A stretch of DNA of 64,000 nucleotides from Alnus glutinosa (taxonomy: Eukaryota; Streptophyta; Magnoliopsida; Fagales; Betulaceae). The notes beneath the pieces were generated by a model. It did no database searches, was not told where the DNA came from, and saw only the letters and a program-made list of their open reading frames with translations. The stretch is taken from the NCBI RefSeq assembly GCF_958979055.1, contig NC_084897.1:26333628-26397627 (forward strand), written 5' to 3'. This document shows, piece after piece, positions 34,260-47,039 of this stretch (position 1 is its first letter; every line of letters begins with the position of its first letter). A program made the position numbers and the translations under genes.

Positions 34260-36986
34260 ATGCTCGGAGCGCGACTTTGCGTCCGTACAGTGTCGGGGTT
34301 CGGGACCTTGAGCGATCGAACAAATGCGAGCCCTTCGAGCTCGAACCCTGGCTCGATTCGGTTTGGTTTCGGGGCCAAACGGTGTCGTAAGCCCCACCCC
34401 ATACTCGTCGTTTCTTGCAAGTCTTCCCGCGGAACCGCAGGCTTCGGCCGCGGATCCGGCAATGCCGACGATGATAGCGCCCACGAGTTTCTCGAAGCTT
34501 CTCTCCTTCTCTCAGGTCCTTAATCTCTCATATTTTTCCTCAAATTTTGGTGGTTTTTTTAGAATTTTTTGCTAGTTTAATTTCAATGTTGAAGATGTTT
34601 TTGGTACTTTTTTACTATCGGAAACCTTCGTGGAAGTTTAGTCAATATTGCATTCTATGGCGGATTTCGTATTAAACTTTGTTTGAATTTTGATGATGTT
34701 TAGGAATGTGTTGCTTTACTTATTATGATGAGCTTATTTTGGCTGCGTATTTTAACGGCCAAATTTGGTTTGCTAATTATAGGTGTATATATATTATGTT
34801 TAGTATTTTGAAATCAGTTGTGTTGTGCTTTTTTGGCTGCACATGGTAGAGGGATCCTCTAGATTTTCTAGATTTAACTCCATGGTTGAATTCTTATAAT
34901 TTTAACAAATATTTTGAATCAAATGATTTAGATTTTGTTTAGTCAGTATACAATTTAGTGACATGAAATGAATTAAAGAAAAACTAGAGTTGCTTCTTTG
35001 TCAGTGATAAATGTTGAGATGGCAAAATCTGAACTATTTAATTAAAGATAATGGTTAGGATTTTAAGAACTCCACCTTAGAATTACCCTAGAAAATCTAG
35101 AAGATGCTAATCTTATAACTTGAGCGACTCAAAGTTTTCCATTGAGGATGCTAATGGTCCATCCATGTCTTTGCATCTCTGAGCTTTTTCCTCATTAAGT
35201 CAACTTAGTGCAGAAACATTCTTGCATTATCGTATGTGGAGGCAAGGATTTCTAAAAGAGAGGAAATGGCAGTCCTGGCCTGGTCAATTGACTCCGTTTT
35301 CAGTCCAAGGGCAAAAACCCCGAGTTGGCGTCGATTTAATTGGAGAGGATCTTTTTCACAACTTTCAGAGTCCTACGATCTTTCTCAAGATTTCTTGTGA
35401 TGGAGATTTTTTGCTACCGATTATTGTAGGTATACGGATGAACTTCAAACATAATCAGCATGGTGTTTTCTTCTGTCATTGTGATCATCATTTCTGAACA
35501 TATCTGAATAGATAAACCTTAAATGTCTGCTACTGCAGGGGACTATGCTATTCAAAAACTTATAGAGCCACAATTGGAAGATAAGAATGGGGTAATTTCT
35601 CGATCTTTTTCTTCATATTTGTTATTTCTTTATATAATACCAACATTCAACCCTCGGATTTATACTTGCTGCAGGATTCCCCAGATCAATTCCAGTTTGT
35701 CATAAATCTCGTGGAAAAACTAGACTATGAAGTATGAAGCTATTTCTTACGTGTTAATACAGTCTGAAGGCTTGTATTATTTGTTCACTTTCCTGCTTTA
35801 GTTGTTATTTTTCATTGTGTGTCAAAGAAAAATGCTAACAACTACTTTTAGCATAAGTTGGTAAAGATAGAGGACTCAAACTGTCTCTCAATTTCTGGCT
35901 TGATAGCACTGCTATTCTGTTTTATTAAGTTCTTTTCTTCTACATGGAAACTGTTATATAAAGCTATTGAGTTGTTCTAAGTTTTTCTTGTTCTTCCCCC
36001 CCTTTGGTTTCAGGTCAATATGGTGAGAATTACAGAAAGAGTGATTAACACTTACTTTGCCAGACTATATTTTAGCAAGGTGGTTACAAAGTTATAAATT
36101 TTATGATTTTGATTATCTTCAATACATAAGAGTATATTTATGGAATTTAAGTTTTATGTTACATTAAGGCTTTTATTATTTGCAGCCAGGGAAAAATGAC
36201 ATTCTAAGTGTGGATGCACGTCCCTCAGATGCCATAAATGTGGCAAATAGATGCAAGGTACATATTTTCCACACCTTGGCAGGGTAAATGCAGCAAGAAG
36301 TTTTGCAAAATAATGAAACCCAGGCTTTGCAGTTCAAGACTGTTGAAGTTTCCTTGATCTCAATGGCGTATTTTAGTATATGGTTGGTTGAGCAAGTACA
36401 CATGCATCTGTACACTAATTGCCACTGGATTCAGATAGAGATGCCCTGCTTTGCTTTGCATGGATGTTTCTTTAAAGCAATTGTTAATCGTGCTTGGAAT
36501 TTGCTCTCTGCAGGCACCTATATATGTAAGTAGACAAATTGTCTTGACAGATGCTATTAGAATTGGTTATGGAAGGGGCGTAATGCGTAATACTAAGTCT
36601 ACGTATGATGTCTCCCTTGACAGGTATTGAGTGCATATTTTGGGTCTCATTTTCACTATCATCTGTTAAAGTTGTATCTCTAAGGGTGAGTTTTATCTTG
36701 TCCAGTGCTGCAGATGGTCCAAATACACTATCTGAGGAACTTGATTTGGTGAAGAATATGAATTTGGCTGTCAAAGAAGAGAGGTACAAAGATGCAGGTA
36801 TATTAGAACAGAGCCCGCCTATTTCTCTGATTACATTTTTAGTTTGTAAGTGCTCAGCTACAATGTTCAATGTACTTTTGATAAAAGAATTCATGCGCCT
36901 AATTTTGAGAATCGTTTGTCTGATGACTGGTTCCTGCAGCCATGTGGCGAGACAAACTAGTGAAGCTTCGCGAGTCAATACATTAA
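34260..36986 (+). CDS. BBD1: Bifunctional nuclease in basal defence response (BBD type)
   Basis: Plant DNase/RNase of the DUF151 family, linked in Arabidopsis and rice to basal defence. Nine exons: 34260-34515, 35214-35429, 35539-35591, 35675-35731, 36014-36079, 36186-36257, 36514-36623, 36706-36797, 36940-36986. All junctions keep frame; 322 residues (Arabidopsis BBD1 is about 325). The N-terminal 85 residues are Ser/Arg-rich and poorly conserved. The DUF151 domain runs from about residue 120 (PRVGVDLIGEDLFHNFQSPT) through PIIVGDYAIQKLIEPQLED to DARPSDAINVANRCKAPIYV. The C-terminus is a UVR motif (EELDLVKNMNLAVKEERYKD, then AAMWRDKLVKL). Start is the first ATG of the open frame. Could be the BBD2 paralogue. 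Confidence 0.93.
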
Positions 36987-38207
36987 CATTAACCAGTTAC
37001 AAAGTACATCGTCGTTTATGTTTGTTTATCAAACATTGGAATGGAACGTGTTCATGAAGCTTTCAATTGTGCTAGTGGCTGGTCCTTTTGTTGTTAGAGA
37101 AAAATGGTTCCAAGTATATCGTCTCATGGGTGGCAGGATAACTTATTCTTGGAGAAAAAAATGCTTTGTTAGCCTTTTGGCACATCTTTTCAGTAGGAAT
37201 ACTAGAAGTGTCACGAATGCCTTGAGGAATTAGTTGATGTATTAAGAAACTTCAAAATTACAGTTTGTACAGCTTCAACGTTGGAAATATTGTTCTTTGT
37301 AGGTAGATGTAAAATCATGTATTTAATTAAATGTTCCAACCATGTAGATTATCAAAACACTCTTACCTGGAGATTTAATTGCCAAAGCCAACTACAGATT
37401 GGTTTGTATGTAATTCTTCACAAATGATGTATGACAAGACACTCCATTAATTTAATGTACATACTCTCTTTGCATCAACAGTACTTCTATGAATAGGTAT
37501 TCTTGTGTGCGAGTGATTTTTAAATTTTGGAGAAAATTATTTTTGAGAAAAGGGAAGCCAAAAAAAGCCTGTCACGATGGGCTCACCAAGCTTAAAATCC
37601 AATTAAAGCCCTTTCAAATGTATTATACAGATTTCATCTATTTGAAAGAGAAATTTTCTAATTCTTCTTGAAGCTTGGAAGATAATAAGACAATGTATAA
37701 CTTTGTGATGGTACCATTGTTTGTATGCTTCCTGAAGTTTCATTTAAGTGAGATTCTCTCTCTCTAAAAGGACAGGATTGGAATCCCTTGAAAATAGGCT
37801 GTCAGTAAAATTCTGGCAGTCTAAAAGAGGGGGATGACGGGGGCAAAGACGGCAGTTTTTGCCTGAATTTTACTGAAATTCAGGCAGCCTAATTTTAGGA
37901 GATCCTCATACAAGAGAACCATATCCCCAAGAAAGATAAGCTGAAATCTGAAAGATGGCAGTCTTTCTTCAATTTGAACTTTCCTAGTTGGATCATTTAG
38001 AGTTAGTAAAATTATTGAACTCTTTCTGATCACTAGCACGGCTTAATTAACGAACTTTTATGAATTGACATACTGATGCACAATGTGCACATCTACTCTA
38101 TTCTCTGCCAAACCTTACCGTTTATTGATACAACAAGCAATAGATACAAGCTAGTCGCGCGAAGTAACGACTGTTACCGCATTCCTTATTGGAGTTCTGG
38201 TGCAAAG
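36987..38207. other. Convergent intergenic region
   Basis: Lies between the 3' ends of the nuclease (+) and the transporter (-), so it holds both 3' UTRs. No other gene recognised. Confidence 0.5.
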
Positions 38208-40127
38208 CTAGACTTTCTGGCCACAGATGGAAGGTATTCTTGGAGATATGTGCCAACGACGAGAGGTTGGCAAGCTGTCCCCATCTCCCCAAAGTGCATA
38301 TGCCTCCTCTCCATGCGCAGCATCGTCGCCACTCTCAAGGTCATCTTCATTCATCCTAAGCCCAACAATGCGGCTTATCAGAATACAAATCAAGCTCGTC
38401 ACGACGGCGTTCCATGCAGTGATAAAAGCAGCTCCAGCAAGCTGGTAGCCTATTTGCCTGAGGCCATTTCTGAATTCCCCATCGGAAAAGCTGTATAGTA
38501 AGCCTGGACCGTATCTGGTGTTTGGTCCGTACATCAATGTCAAAAGGTGGGGTTTGGCAAAGAGGCCGGAGAGGAGGCCCCCCAAGGTGCCAGCCACGGC
38601 GTGTGTGTGGAAGACTCCCAATGTGTCGTCCACGCTTTGGAAGAACGCTGATTTCCTGTGCAAGACCATCATGGTGTACCATGGTATGGAACCAGACAGT
38701 ATTCCCATAAGTAGCGCTGCCCATGGAAACACAATTCCTATGCATGCATGATAGGCTCATTCTCAGAAAATTAAACGATATCTAGGTACGTAATCATAGA
38801 GTCCATTTGGCTCTACGATTTTGCAGGTTAAAAGTGCAATTTTAAACAAAATTGAAAAAAGTTTAAGAGCTAACCTGCTCCCGGTGTGATGCAAACGAGG
38901 CCAGTGATCATTCCCTGGACTGCACCAATTACAGAGCTTTTCTTGTACACGATCATGTCCATGGAAACCCACACCAAGAGGCTGGTGGCAGTGCAGAGAT
39001 GGGTGTTGAGAATGGCCAGAGATGCAATCCCATTCACTGAAAATGGAGATCCACCGTTGAAACCGGTCCATCCCAACCACAGAAACCCTGCACCTCCCAA
39101 CATGTGAATTATGTTGTTTGGTGGAAAATGTTGTCTGTCGTGCGAGTGTCTGGGCCCAACCTGTAATCATCATAACAATCATGAAATCGAAATATCAGTA
39201 AGGCGATAGAACAAGCACCCATAAACTATGCGTCTATGCCCTACGGTGCGATTGTGAATATTGGTGTGGGTATTAATTCCACTGTCAGATAATAATCACA
39301 AAAATATATATTTAAATGAAATAATGATAACAGATATCTTAAATAGAAAGCTAAGAATACATTCCAGATGCTCAATTACAAAGGCTAGTTCAGTGTGGTG
39401 TTTTTTCCAATTACTTTGTGAGAGTAAGGACGAACGTGATGACGCCAAAATGATCAGTGTGGCGGTTTAAGACTTTCTACAAAATGATCAGTAATTCAGT
39501 ATGCATGCATGCATGCATGCCAATTACCCAGTAAGCAGCTGTGAAACCAGCAACCCCGGAAGAAAGATGAATAACAAAACCACCCGCATAATCGATTATG
39601 TAGGGCTCAAGAAACCCATTGCCCCATATAGTGAATGCCCCAATTGTGTAACACAGAGTGAGCCACAGTGGGACGAACAACATCCAGGCGTAGAAGTTCA
39701 TCCTCCCCAGCAGAGACCCAGCAAGCAGTACGACAGTAATGGCAGCGAAACCAAACTGATAATACACGTAGTCAGCCATCGGCACGTACCCAAGTGTGGA
39801 TTGGGCTGTGAGAAACTTTTGGGTCAGCGCCACATTGGGCATGCCCACTATTGAAATCAGCTTGGTTCCGAACGACATGTGATGGGCCCAAAGGACCCAG
39901 CAGATGAGGACTGCAGCGAACGCATAAAGTGCCATGAATGCCGAGTTCACGGCCCATTTCTTCTTCACCATGCCCCCGTAAAGGATAACGAGGCCAGGAA
40001 CGCTTTGTAGGCACACCAATGTTGTTGCTGTGAGTTGCCATGCATTGTCTCCTTTGTTGTTCCATTCGGGAGATCCTTCGTCAGGGGATAGTGCCTGGGG
40101 GAGACCCTGAAAAGTGCTATAATTCAT
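38208..40127 (-). CDS. AMT3: Ammonium transporter, AMT2/AMT3 (MEP) subfamily
   Basis: Membrane channel-like transporter for ammonium/ammonia, expected in the plasma membrane as a trimer. Three exons on the minus strand: 40127-39528, 39160-38875, 38737-38208; 471 residues. It opens [20 protein letters not shown] and goes on to the conserved [15 protein letters not shown] and [19 protein letters not shown]. The AMT signature [20 protein letters not shown] carries the first pore histidine; [17 protein letters not shown] carries the second. GPRH...FPPNNI and [10 protein letters not shown] mark the central loops. The C-terminal tail [17 protein letters not shown] is typical of AMT2/AMT3 proteins and unlike AMT1. 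About 11 hydrophobic spans. Start chosen at 40127; the in-frame 32-residue extension to 40223 does not match the family. [16 protein letters not shown] favours AMT3 over AMT2. Confidence 0.93.
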
Positions 40128-40689
40128 TGAGAGAAGGAGATAGAAAGAATATAAAGAGGGGATTACAATATAAAGAGTGACAGGTTTTGGAGCTTTGTTG
40201 TTTGCTTTAAACGATCCGCCCAATTTGTTTGCATAACCGATGAGATACTCAACACTATTTGCTGTCCCCTATTGGCTGGATCTATAGCTCCCTCTGAGAC
40301 TTTTGCAAGGGAATCAAATTTCTACTCGATGGAAGTGCGGGTGGAACTTACGCGCTTGAAACTAACCAAGTTTTTTTTTTTTTTTTTTTTTTAAATTAAT
40401 TAATGCAAACCTAATTCAATTAAGAACTTAAAGAACACAATAATACAAAACACGAAATAAGATTCTCTCGATTTCATGTGAAATGGAGATAAATCATTTT
40501 ATCGTTCAGATTAGATTTTACAGCATTTAATAATATACATGGTGTCATATCATTTAAAAATTTTAAATGACATGAGTCACATGACAACTTAGGCAACATA
40601 TACACAGATATTGTGAAATTTGATATAAACCATAAAATAATTTTTCTCAATTTCACATATTTCACAATACACAAGCTGTCAATCAGCCT

Positions 40690-41058
40690 TGAGTGCATCT
40701 CCAATAGAATAGGCATATGGCTCATAACAGTCAAATTTAACTATTATGAGCAATTTCTCGTCCCTAACAAAATAGGCAAAATAAATTTTTTTATTTTAGT
40801 GTGAATAGTAAATAAGCTCTTCTGCATATTCACTATTTACACTACAAAGTTTTATTATTATTATTTTCTCTCTCCCCCTTTCCTTCTTTCACTATCTCTC
40901 TCTTTCTTTCACACTTTTTTCATGTAGAATAATATTTAAAGAAAATAGAAAGTAAAATAGAGAATTTGCTAAAGTGTGTATAGAAAAATGAGTAATTAAT
41001 ATAAAAATTTGTACTTTTTCGGTAGTTACTTTAGTTATTCCAACTAAAAATGCTCTTA
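40690..41058. mobile_element. MITE-like element with gagcatctcc-type ends
   Basis: The left end gagtgcatctccaatagaat and the right end ttccaactaaaaatgctctta are imperfect reverse complements of each other. The AT/CT-rich interior has no coding sequence. Such ends are common in plant MITEs. No clean target duplication found. Confidence 0.45.
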
Positions 41059-41069
41059 AATTAGCCCTG

Positions 41070-41074
<5 letters not shown>

Positions 41075-41125
<51 letters not shown>
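41075..41125. repeat. Poly(A) tract, 51 nt
   Basis: Uninterrupted adenines starting about 16 bp after the MITE-like element. Length may vary or be an assembly artefact. Confidence 0.9.
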
Positions 41126-41128
<3 letters not shown>

Positions 41129-43653
41129 ATTTCTAATTAACAATGTCATAGCAATAAAATAACATAAAAATGTAATGCATAACGTTAATCTTTGCATATT
41201 TATAACCTTTGCCATTCATGTTAGATTCTTAAGCGTGCGAGGCATGTGTAAATGAGTAGCATTGGGTGGGAGTACGGTTGTGTTTTAGTATAAATTGATT
41301 GGTGCAAGTGGGCAACAAGCATTCTGAAAGCGACTTCTTTGGTAATGTATATTCAAAACCGGACAGATTTCCCCTCACGAATCATTCTTTCGAAAGCCCT
41401 ACAAGGAGTTCATTACATTATATACCCTTGTTTTAGGCTTTTAGCCTACGAAAGTGACTTCAAATTTTGTCACTAGCTTCTATCACCATAATCTTTCTTC
41501 TTTATGCCTAATTGGTGCTCCTATTTGGGTAACTAAATGGCTTTAGGGAAAAAAAAATTTAAAATTAGTCTTCCTAATTAAAGGTCGTTACAAATAACTC
41601 TATATATTTCAAAAGTGATAAATAAAAAACTACACGCAATACGTCTATCTGTCTAACAATTAGTTTTATTTGCTCAAATTTCATACAGATTCATCATAAG
41701 CTATGAGAATGGTCGGCCACTGAATGCGGACCCAACTTGAAATATTAGAAAAACACTAAAAAATCGTCTAATAGATTGAGAGAGATAAATGTAGTTAATC
41801 ATCCAAAAAATAAAAATGACAAAAGAAAAAAACAACGTGAAACCATTAATGTGGTTAAACTAATTTGCAATAAGCTTATTGTGGTATAAAAATGCTATGC
41901 TATGAAAACTTCACGTGGTATGCAAAAATAACAAATAAGTTCCTACACTTAATTTTCGTCTAATTTTTTTACCGTCAAATGTCATGTCAATACCAATAAA
42001 ATAACGACACATATTACATATAATAAAAATTTATAAACTATAAGTATATAAATATAAAAAACTATACATTTAATTTTTATTTTATTTTTTTTTAAAAAAA
42101 TCCCTTTTATGCGAGCAAATCCTATATATTGTGTGCATTAATCAAAAGTAATAGTCCTCCGACACACCCATACATGCGGCAATTCGTTAGAGTGAAGTTG
42201 TTCCAGAGCCTCTAATCAACGAAGGCTGCCCCTCATAATTCTTTTGGTTATCTTCCTTGTAATTCTCCTTTGTTTTCTGGTTTAAGCTCCTTTTTGTAGC
42301 CCTTTTTCCTGTTCCTGTATTGCGTAGAAAAATAAAAATTTGAAGAATAAATTTCCGACAGCCTTACTGGTAGACGTTTTTTTATATATAAAAATATTAA
42401 TTAAATAATTAACTTTATTACTTATTATTCATTTAAATTTTTAAAATAATACAATTTAACGTAATATCAAAATAGAGATGCTACATATTTCACATGTACG
42501 TTGGAGGGTGATTTACCACTATTTTGGATTGTGGGGGAGTGGCCGGGGTGGGGATAAATTTTTCTATAGGGGGAGGAAAATCAATTTTATTATTATGTTG
42601 ATAGTAAAAACAATCATGTTGTTAAGGAACAATAGTAAATATCGTCACTGAAACAATATCTATTTAAAAAAGAGGGAAAAATGAGAATAAAATGTTGAAT
42701 GAGGGGGGGTAAAGTATTTTGTGAGGGATAAAAATCCTCAACAATTTTATATACTTCTAAATCATTCCTCCATTTGGAAAATAAATATTTTAAGAGAACA
42801 ATATTAAGTTAGATATGTAATAATGTATTAGCAACATACGATTAATTCAAACTCCATCTTTTCATTTTTGCTTAATTAGCAAGATCCCAAGCAGATCTCA
42901 TGCAATAAGGAATACTAGCACATTCCGAGCAAGTGGGGACTAAATAGCCGGTCGCATATGATAATTTTATTAAAATGCAATAGAACAAACTTATTGCACT
43001 CTCAAAATTCTACCTACATCACATAAAAGTAACCATCATGCTAAATTTTACAGGAAAACTCGATCGATTTTGCTCGGTAACCAGAAATAGGGATGGAAAG
43101 AAATATGTGAAGAATAATTAAAAAGAAATAATAAAAATTTCTCATAAATTAATTTGAATGTCTTCCCAGACAAGTCGCGTGGCATATTTAGTGCATGATC
43201 CAAAAACAACATACATGGAAAAACATATATAATGAAGACCGATGAAAAGAAATTAATACTTGCCGTATTTGTGCCAACAAACAAGCATCACCACACATTT
43301 CCTAGCAATGTAAAGCCTGGATCTCCTCTCTTTTACCACGGCCAGACATCCATGCCTCTCTGAACACGCTCCAGGCCCTTCACGCCCTTCTCTTTCCCTC
43401 TCTTCCCCAGATATGCATTGACCCATTTACATCTGAAAATTCATCGTTTGGTTATATTAATTTCAGAAGAATTTTCAGCGCTCGAAAAATTAAAAAAACA
43501 TAAATAAATAAATAAAAAGATTTCAAAAATCTTTGGATTCTCCCTCAAAAAAAAAAAAAATCTTTGGATTCAGACCCAAACACCTCTTTAAATTTGGCTT
43601 AAACAACAACCCAGAAATGATTCCCTGATAATGTTCACGTCAAGTCGTCAACC

Positions 43654-43655
<2 letters not shown>

Positions 43656-43685
<30 letters not shown>
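43656..43685. repeat. (CT)n microsatellite
   Basis: About 15 CT units, directly visible. Confidence 0.95.
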
Positions 43686-43686
<1 letters not shown>

Positions 43687-44689
43687 GGTATTGGTTTCAT
43701 TGGATGACAAAGTAAGACTTTATCGTGCGATTCCTTGTCGTTTGTCTTGATATGCTATTCTCTTCGTCACCAAGGGTTGGTCCACCCTCGTACGGTTCTG
43801 ATTTGATCGTGACCATTCATTGTGTTGACGCAGTCCACGTTTCTGTGAACTCATTTGTTCATTCGTACTCGACCGTTACATTTTATTAAGAATATTGGTT
43901 TTATTGGGGTTCTGTACGTAGCCGTGTAGGCCTTTCGAAACTGAATGTTTTCTAAAAATACAATGAAAAGTGAAAACCTCCTCCTAAATATATATAGCTG
44001 GAAGAATATATACCAAAAAGCTACTACAATTTTTATTGTAGCGGTCGCCCAACATTTATTATTTTAATCACTAAATAATTAAATTTGATTATGGCTGACG
44101 TGTTAGCCATACAGATGCTAACAGAGAAGAAAACATAAAGATGCTATTGTGATTTTGAGTTGTGTACAGTACCTTTTTATCCTAGCACATAAGATTGACA
44201 GGGTAATATAATGGACAAAGTTTTCTTTCCAATTAGATTGAAAAAATTTTCTTTAATTTAATCTATCAAATTGATGTGTTTAAAATACAAATAATTTTTA
44301 CATGCGATTTTAATTTTATATGTATTTTGAACACATCAGTTTAATAAATTGGATTATAAAAAAAATTTCCCCAACCTTTAAAAAAAAAAAAAAAAAAAAA
44401 ACTTTGTCGTAATATATTTTTTTGCCTACAAGGGTAAAAAGGCAACAATAATTAGAGTATATCAATCATAGATTAGCAACAGCAGAAATATTAGAGAAAA
44501 GCAACAGACAATAGTGGGGTGCATGGCCCCAGCTTAATTAGGCGGTACGGTGGTGCATCATAGCTTGTATCCTTTCAATTTGGTAGTTCAGAGAATCAGA
44601 ATTAATAGGAAGGAGACGTCTTTTCTAATCAACATAATTGAGATTTGAGATTCAGCCAAATACTTGTTAGTGGAATCCCAATCGGTTTA

Positions 44690-45003
44690 GGGTGCGTTTG
44701 GGATTGCGATTTCATAGACAATAGTGTGATTTTAAACCAAATCGCATAACATAAATCGTTTGGGAACTGCGTTTTTAAAAATTGCGATTTGAAAACGCAG
44801 AAAATCTACTTTTTCAAATCGCAGATAAGATTGTGTTTTTTTTAAAACGCAGAATTTTAAAGGTTAATTTGCGATTTTAAATACTAAACTAGGATTTTGC
44901 CAAACGCTTAGCTGCGTTTTTAAAAATCACTTTTTTCAGATCATACATTTTAAAATCGTGATTTTAAATCGCACTTTTTAAAATCGCAAACCCAAACGGA
45001 CCC
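44690..45003. mobile_element. Tourist-like (PIF/Harbinger) MITE
   Basis: 314-bp foldback element. Left end GGGTGCGTTTGGGATTGCGA; the right end is the reverse complement of GGGTCCGTTTGGGTTTGCGA. Flanked by TTA at 44687-44689 and 45004-45006, the 3-bp target duplication of PIF/Harbinger elements. The interior repeats gcgattt/aaatcgc motifs on both strands. Its right part is duplicated beyond the copia element. Confidence 0.8.
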
Positions 45004-45044
45004 TTAATTGGGCCACTTTTCTTAAAATTTTAAAATGAGAAAGG

Positions 45045-45350
45045 TGTTATGAATGCATTTATGCATTTAGTGGACGACCATTTAGTTTCATCTATTGGAA
45101 TTCTATACATTCATGTCATCTTTTAAAGTTCCATAACATTCATGTAATACATTGATGTAGCCTTTTAATTCATGTCCTATCATTTCCTATTCCTTAACCT
45201 CCAACTATGATTCTATGTCTATAAAAGGGAGTATTGGATACTTTGTGAAACACACAATTATAGAGAAGAATCATACATAGTTCCTGAAGAACTAGTTTCA
45301 TATTTACAATCTCTTTATCTTGTCTTGTTATTTTCATTAATTTTACAACA
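45045..45350 (+). repeat. 5' LTR of the copia element
   Basis: About 306 bp, TG...CA-type ends. The right boundary is set by the primer-binding-like sequence that follows. No second LTR exists in the window to confirm the ends. Confidence 0.6.
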
Positions 45351-45599
45351 CGTTATCAGCACGAAGCTCTAGCCAGTTGTTGTGTTCTTTTGATCTTTAA
45401 CATCAAAAGCTATCTGTGGGATATTCTTCGATCATTGTAAGTCTCTTTAAGATTTAGTAATCTTATTATCTATTTTGTTAATTAACATTCTAACATATGC
45501 TTATAAATTTTTATTATTTTAAGAATCATATTAAAACATATGAATCTTATGATCCATGTGTGATTAATATGAACTAAAATGTTATCATTTTATAATGCT

Positions 45600-46157
45600 A
45601 TGAATATTGATGTTATGAATCTTGGAAATACTATTAAGAATGAAAATCAAGTATCCCAGCAGGATCGTGATAAAGCAATGAATGAAAATCAAGCATCCTA
45701 ACAAGATCGCGCTAAAGTAATAATTTTTTTTCGTCATCATCTACATGAATTAAATAAAAATGAGTACCTTATAGTAAAAGATCCATTGACCTTGTGGAAT
45801 AATTTGAGGGAGAGATACAAGTACCAGAAGACAGTTATCCTCCCAAAAAGCTCATTATTGTTGGATGCACTTGAAGTTACACTCTTTAAAATCAGCTCAC
45901 AGTTAAAACTGTGCACTTATGATGATATATACCATATTTCATGCCTCAAATGTGCTCCTGCAGCAGCAATATCGAAAGCGTAATTTTACAAGATATTCTG
46001 AACTAATATCTTGTCTTCTAGTGGCTGAGCAAAACAACGAGCTATTAATGAAAAATCACAAATCTCGTCCAACGAGTTCTACACCATTTCCTTAAGCAAA
46101 TGAAACCTCATTTTGTGGTAATAAAGGAAACCATTATCGTGGACGTGGACGTGGTAG

Positions 46158-46239
<82 letters not shown>

Positions 46240-46430
46240 AGGTCAATGGAAACATACTCATAATTCTTACAAAAGAAATGTTCATTTCCACTAGAAGTGA
46301 AACCACATTGAGGCGAAAGAATATAAAAACAAAGGTTTACAGAATAAACCTACAAAGAACTATGAAGATCGATAAATGTTACAGGTGTAATATGAAAAGA
46401 CATTTGTCACATACCTGCCATACGCCTAAA
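45600..46430 (+). pseudogene. Copia gag remnant with zinc knuckle
   Basis: Broken frame. RHHLHELNKNEYLIVKDPLT and WNNLRERYKYQKTVILPKSS match copia gag. A CCHC knuckle (CX2CX4HX4C: C-YR-C-NMKR-H-LSHT-C) lies at 46377-46418. Stop codons (for example within 45690-45705) and the (TA)n insertion make it non-functional. Confidence 0.8.
46160..46235. repeat. (AT)n microsatellite inside copia gag
   Basis: About 37 AT units, at the place where a Gly/Arg-rich tract (GRGRG) precedes the zinc knuckle. Confidence 0.95.
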
Positions 46431-46515
46431 CATCTGATCGACTTATATCAAGCATCCATAAAAGAGAAAGAAAAGTGGATTAAAATGAATTTTGTTAATC
46501 ACAGTAATCCTGTAG

Positions 46516-46516
<1 letters not shown>

Positions 46517-46579
<63 letters not shown>
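46517..46579. repeat. (TA)n microsatellite inside the copia element
   Basis: About 31 TA units, about 100 bp after the zinc knuckle. Confidence 0.95.
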
Positions 46580-46582
<3 letters not shown>

Positions 46583-47039
46583 TTCATTATGTTGTCAATT
46601 TTAATTTTATTTTGATTAATGAAATTTAATATTTACTTTATTATGTATGGAGGTATGAGTCATACTGATGGAATGATTAATTCCAAAATGATTGGTGAAG
46701 ATTTGTGTCTAGCAGACAGTTATACAACGCACACAATTCTTAGAAATAAGAAATATTTTCAATACTTAATATTAAACAAAGCTAGTGTCAATACAATATC
46801 AGGTTTATCAAACCTAATTGAAGGCTCTGGAAGAGCAAATATTATATTGCCAAAATGAACAAAATTTTGTATTGATGATGCTTGTATTCTTTTAAATCTA
46901 GAAGAAATTTAATCAGTTTTAAAGATACTCGTCTAAATGATTATCATGTTGAAACCACTAATTAAGGCAGTGGCGAATATCTTTATATTACTTCAATAAT
47001 TTCGGGCCAGAAGCTCATATTGGAAAAACTGCCTACTTT

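Larger units (their letters stand above)
40128..44689. other. AMT upstream region and AT-rich intergenic DNA
   Basis: No protein gene found; the short open frames are chance. Holds a MITE-like element with poly(A) (40690-41125), a (CT)n run at 43656-43685, and scattered homopolymers (T24 near 40373-40392; A20 near 44381-44400). Confidence 0.4.

Noticed and set aside
40128..40223. In-frame 32-residue N-terminal extension of the ammonium transporter
   Set aside because: It does not match the family N-terminus; the start at 40127 gives the expected opening before the first membrane span.
46079..46604. Open frames coding for Tyr-Ile repeats
   Set aside because: Translations of (TA)n microsatellites. 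Only the zinc-knuckle portion is a real, decayed coding remnant.
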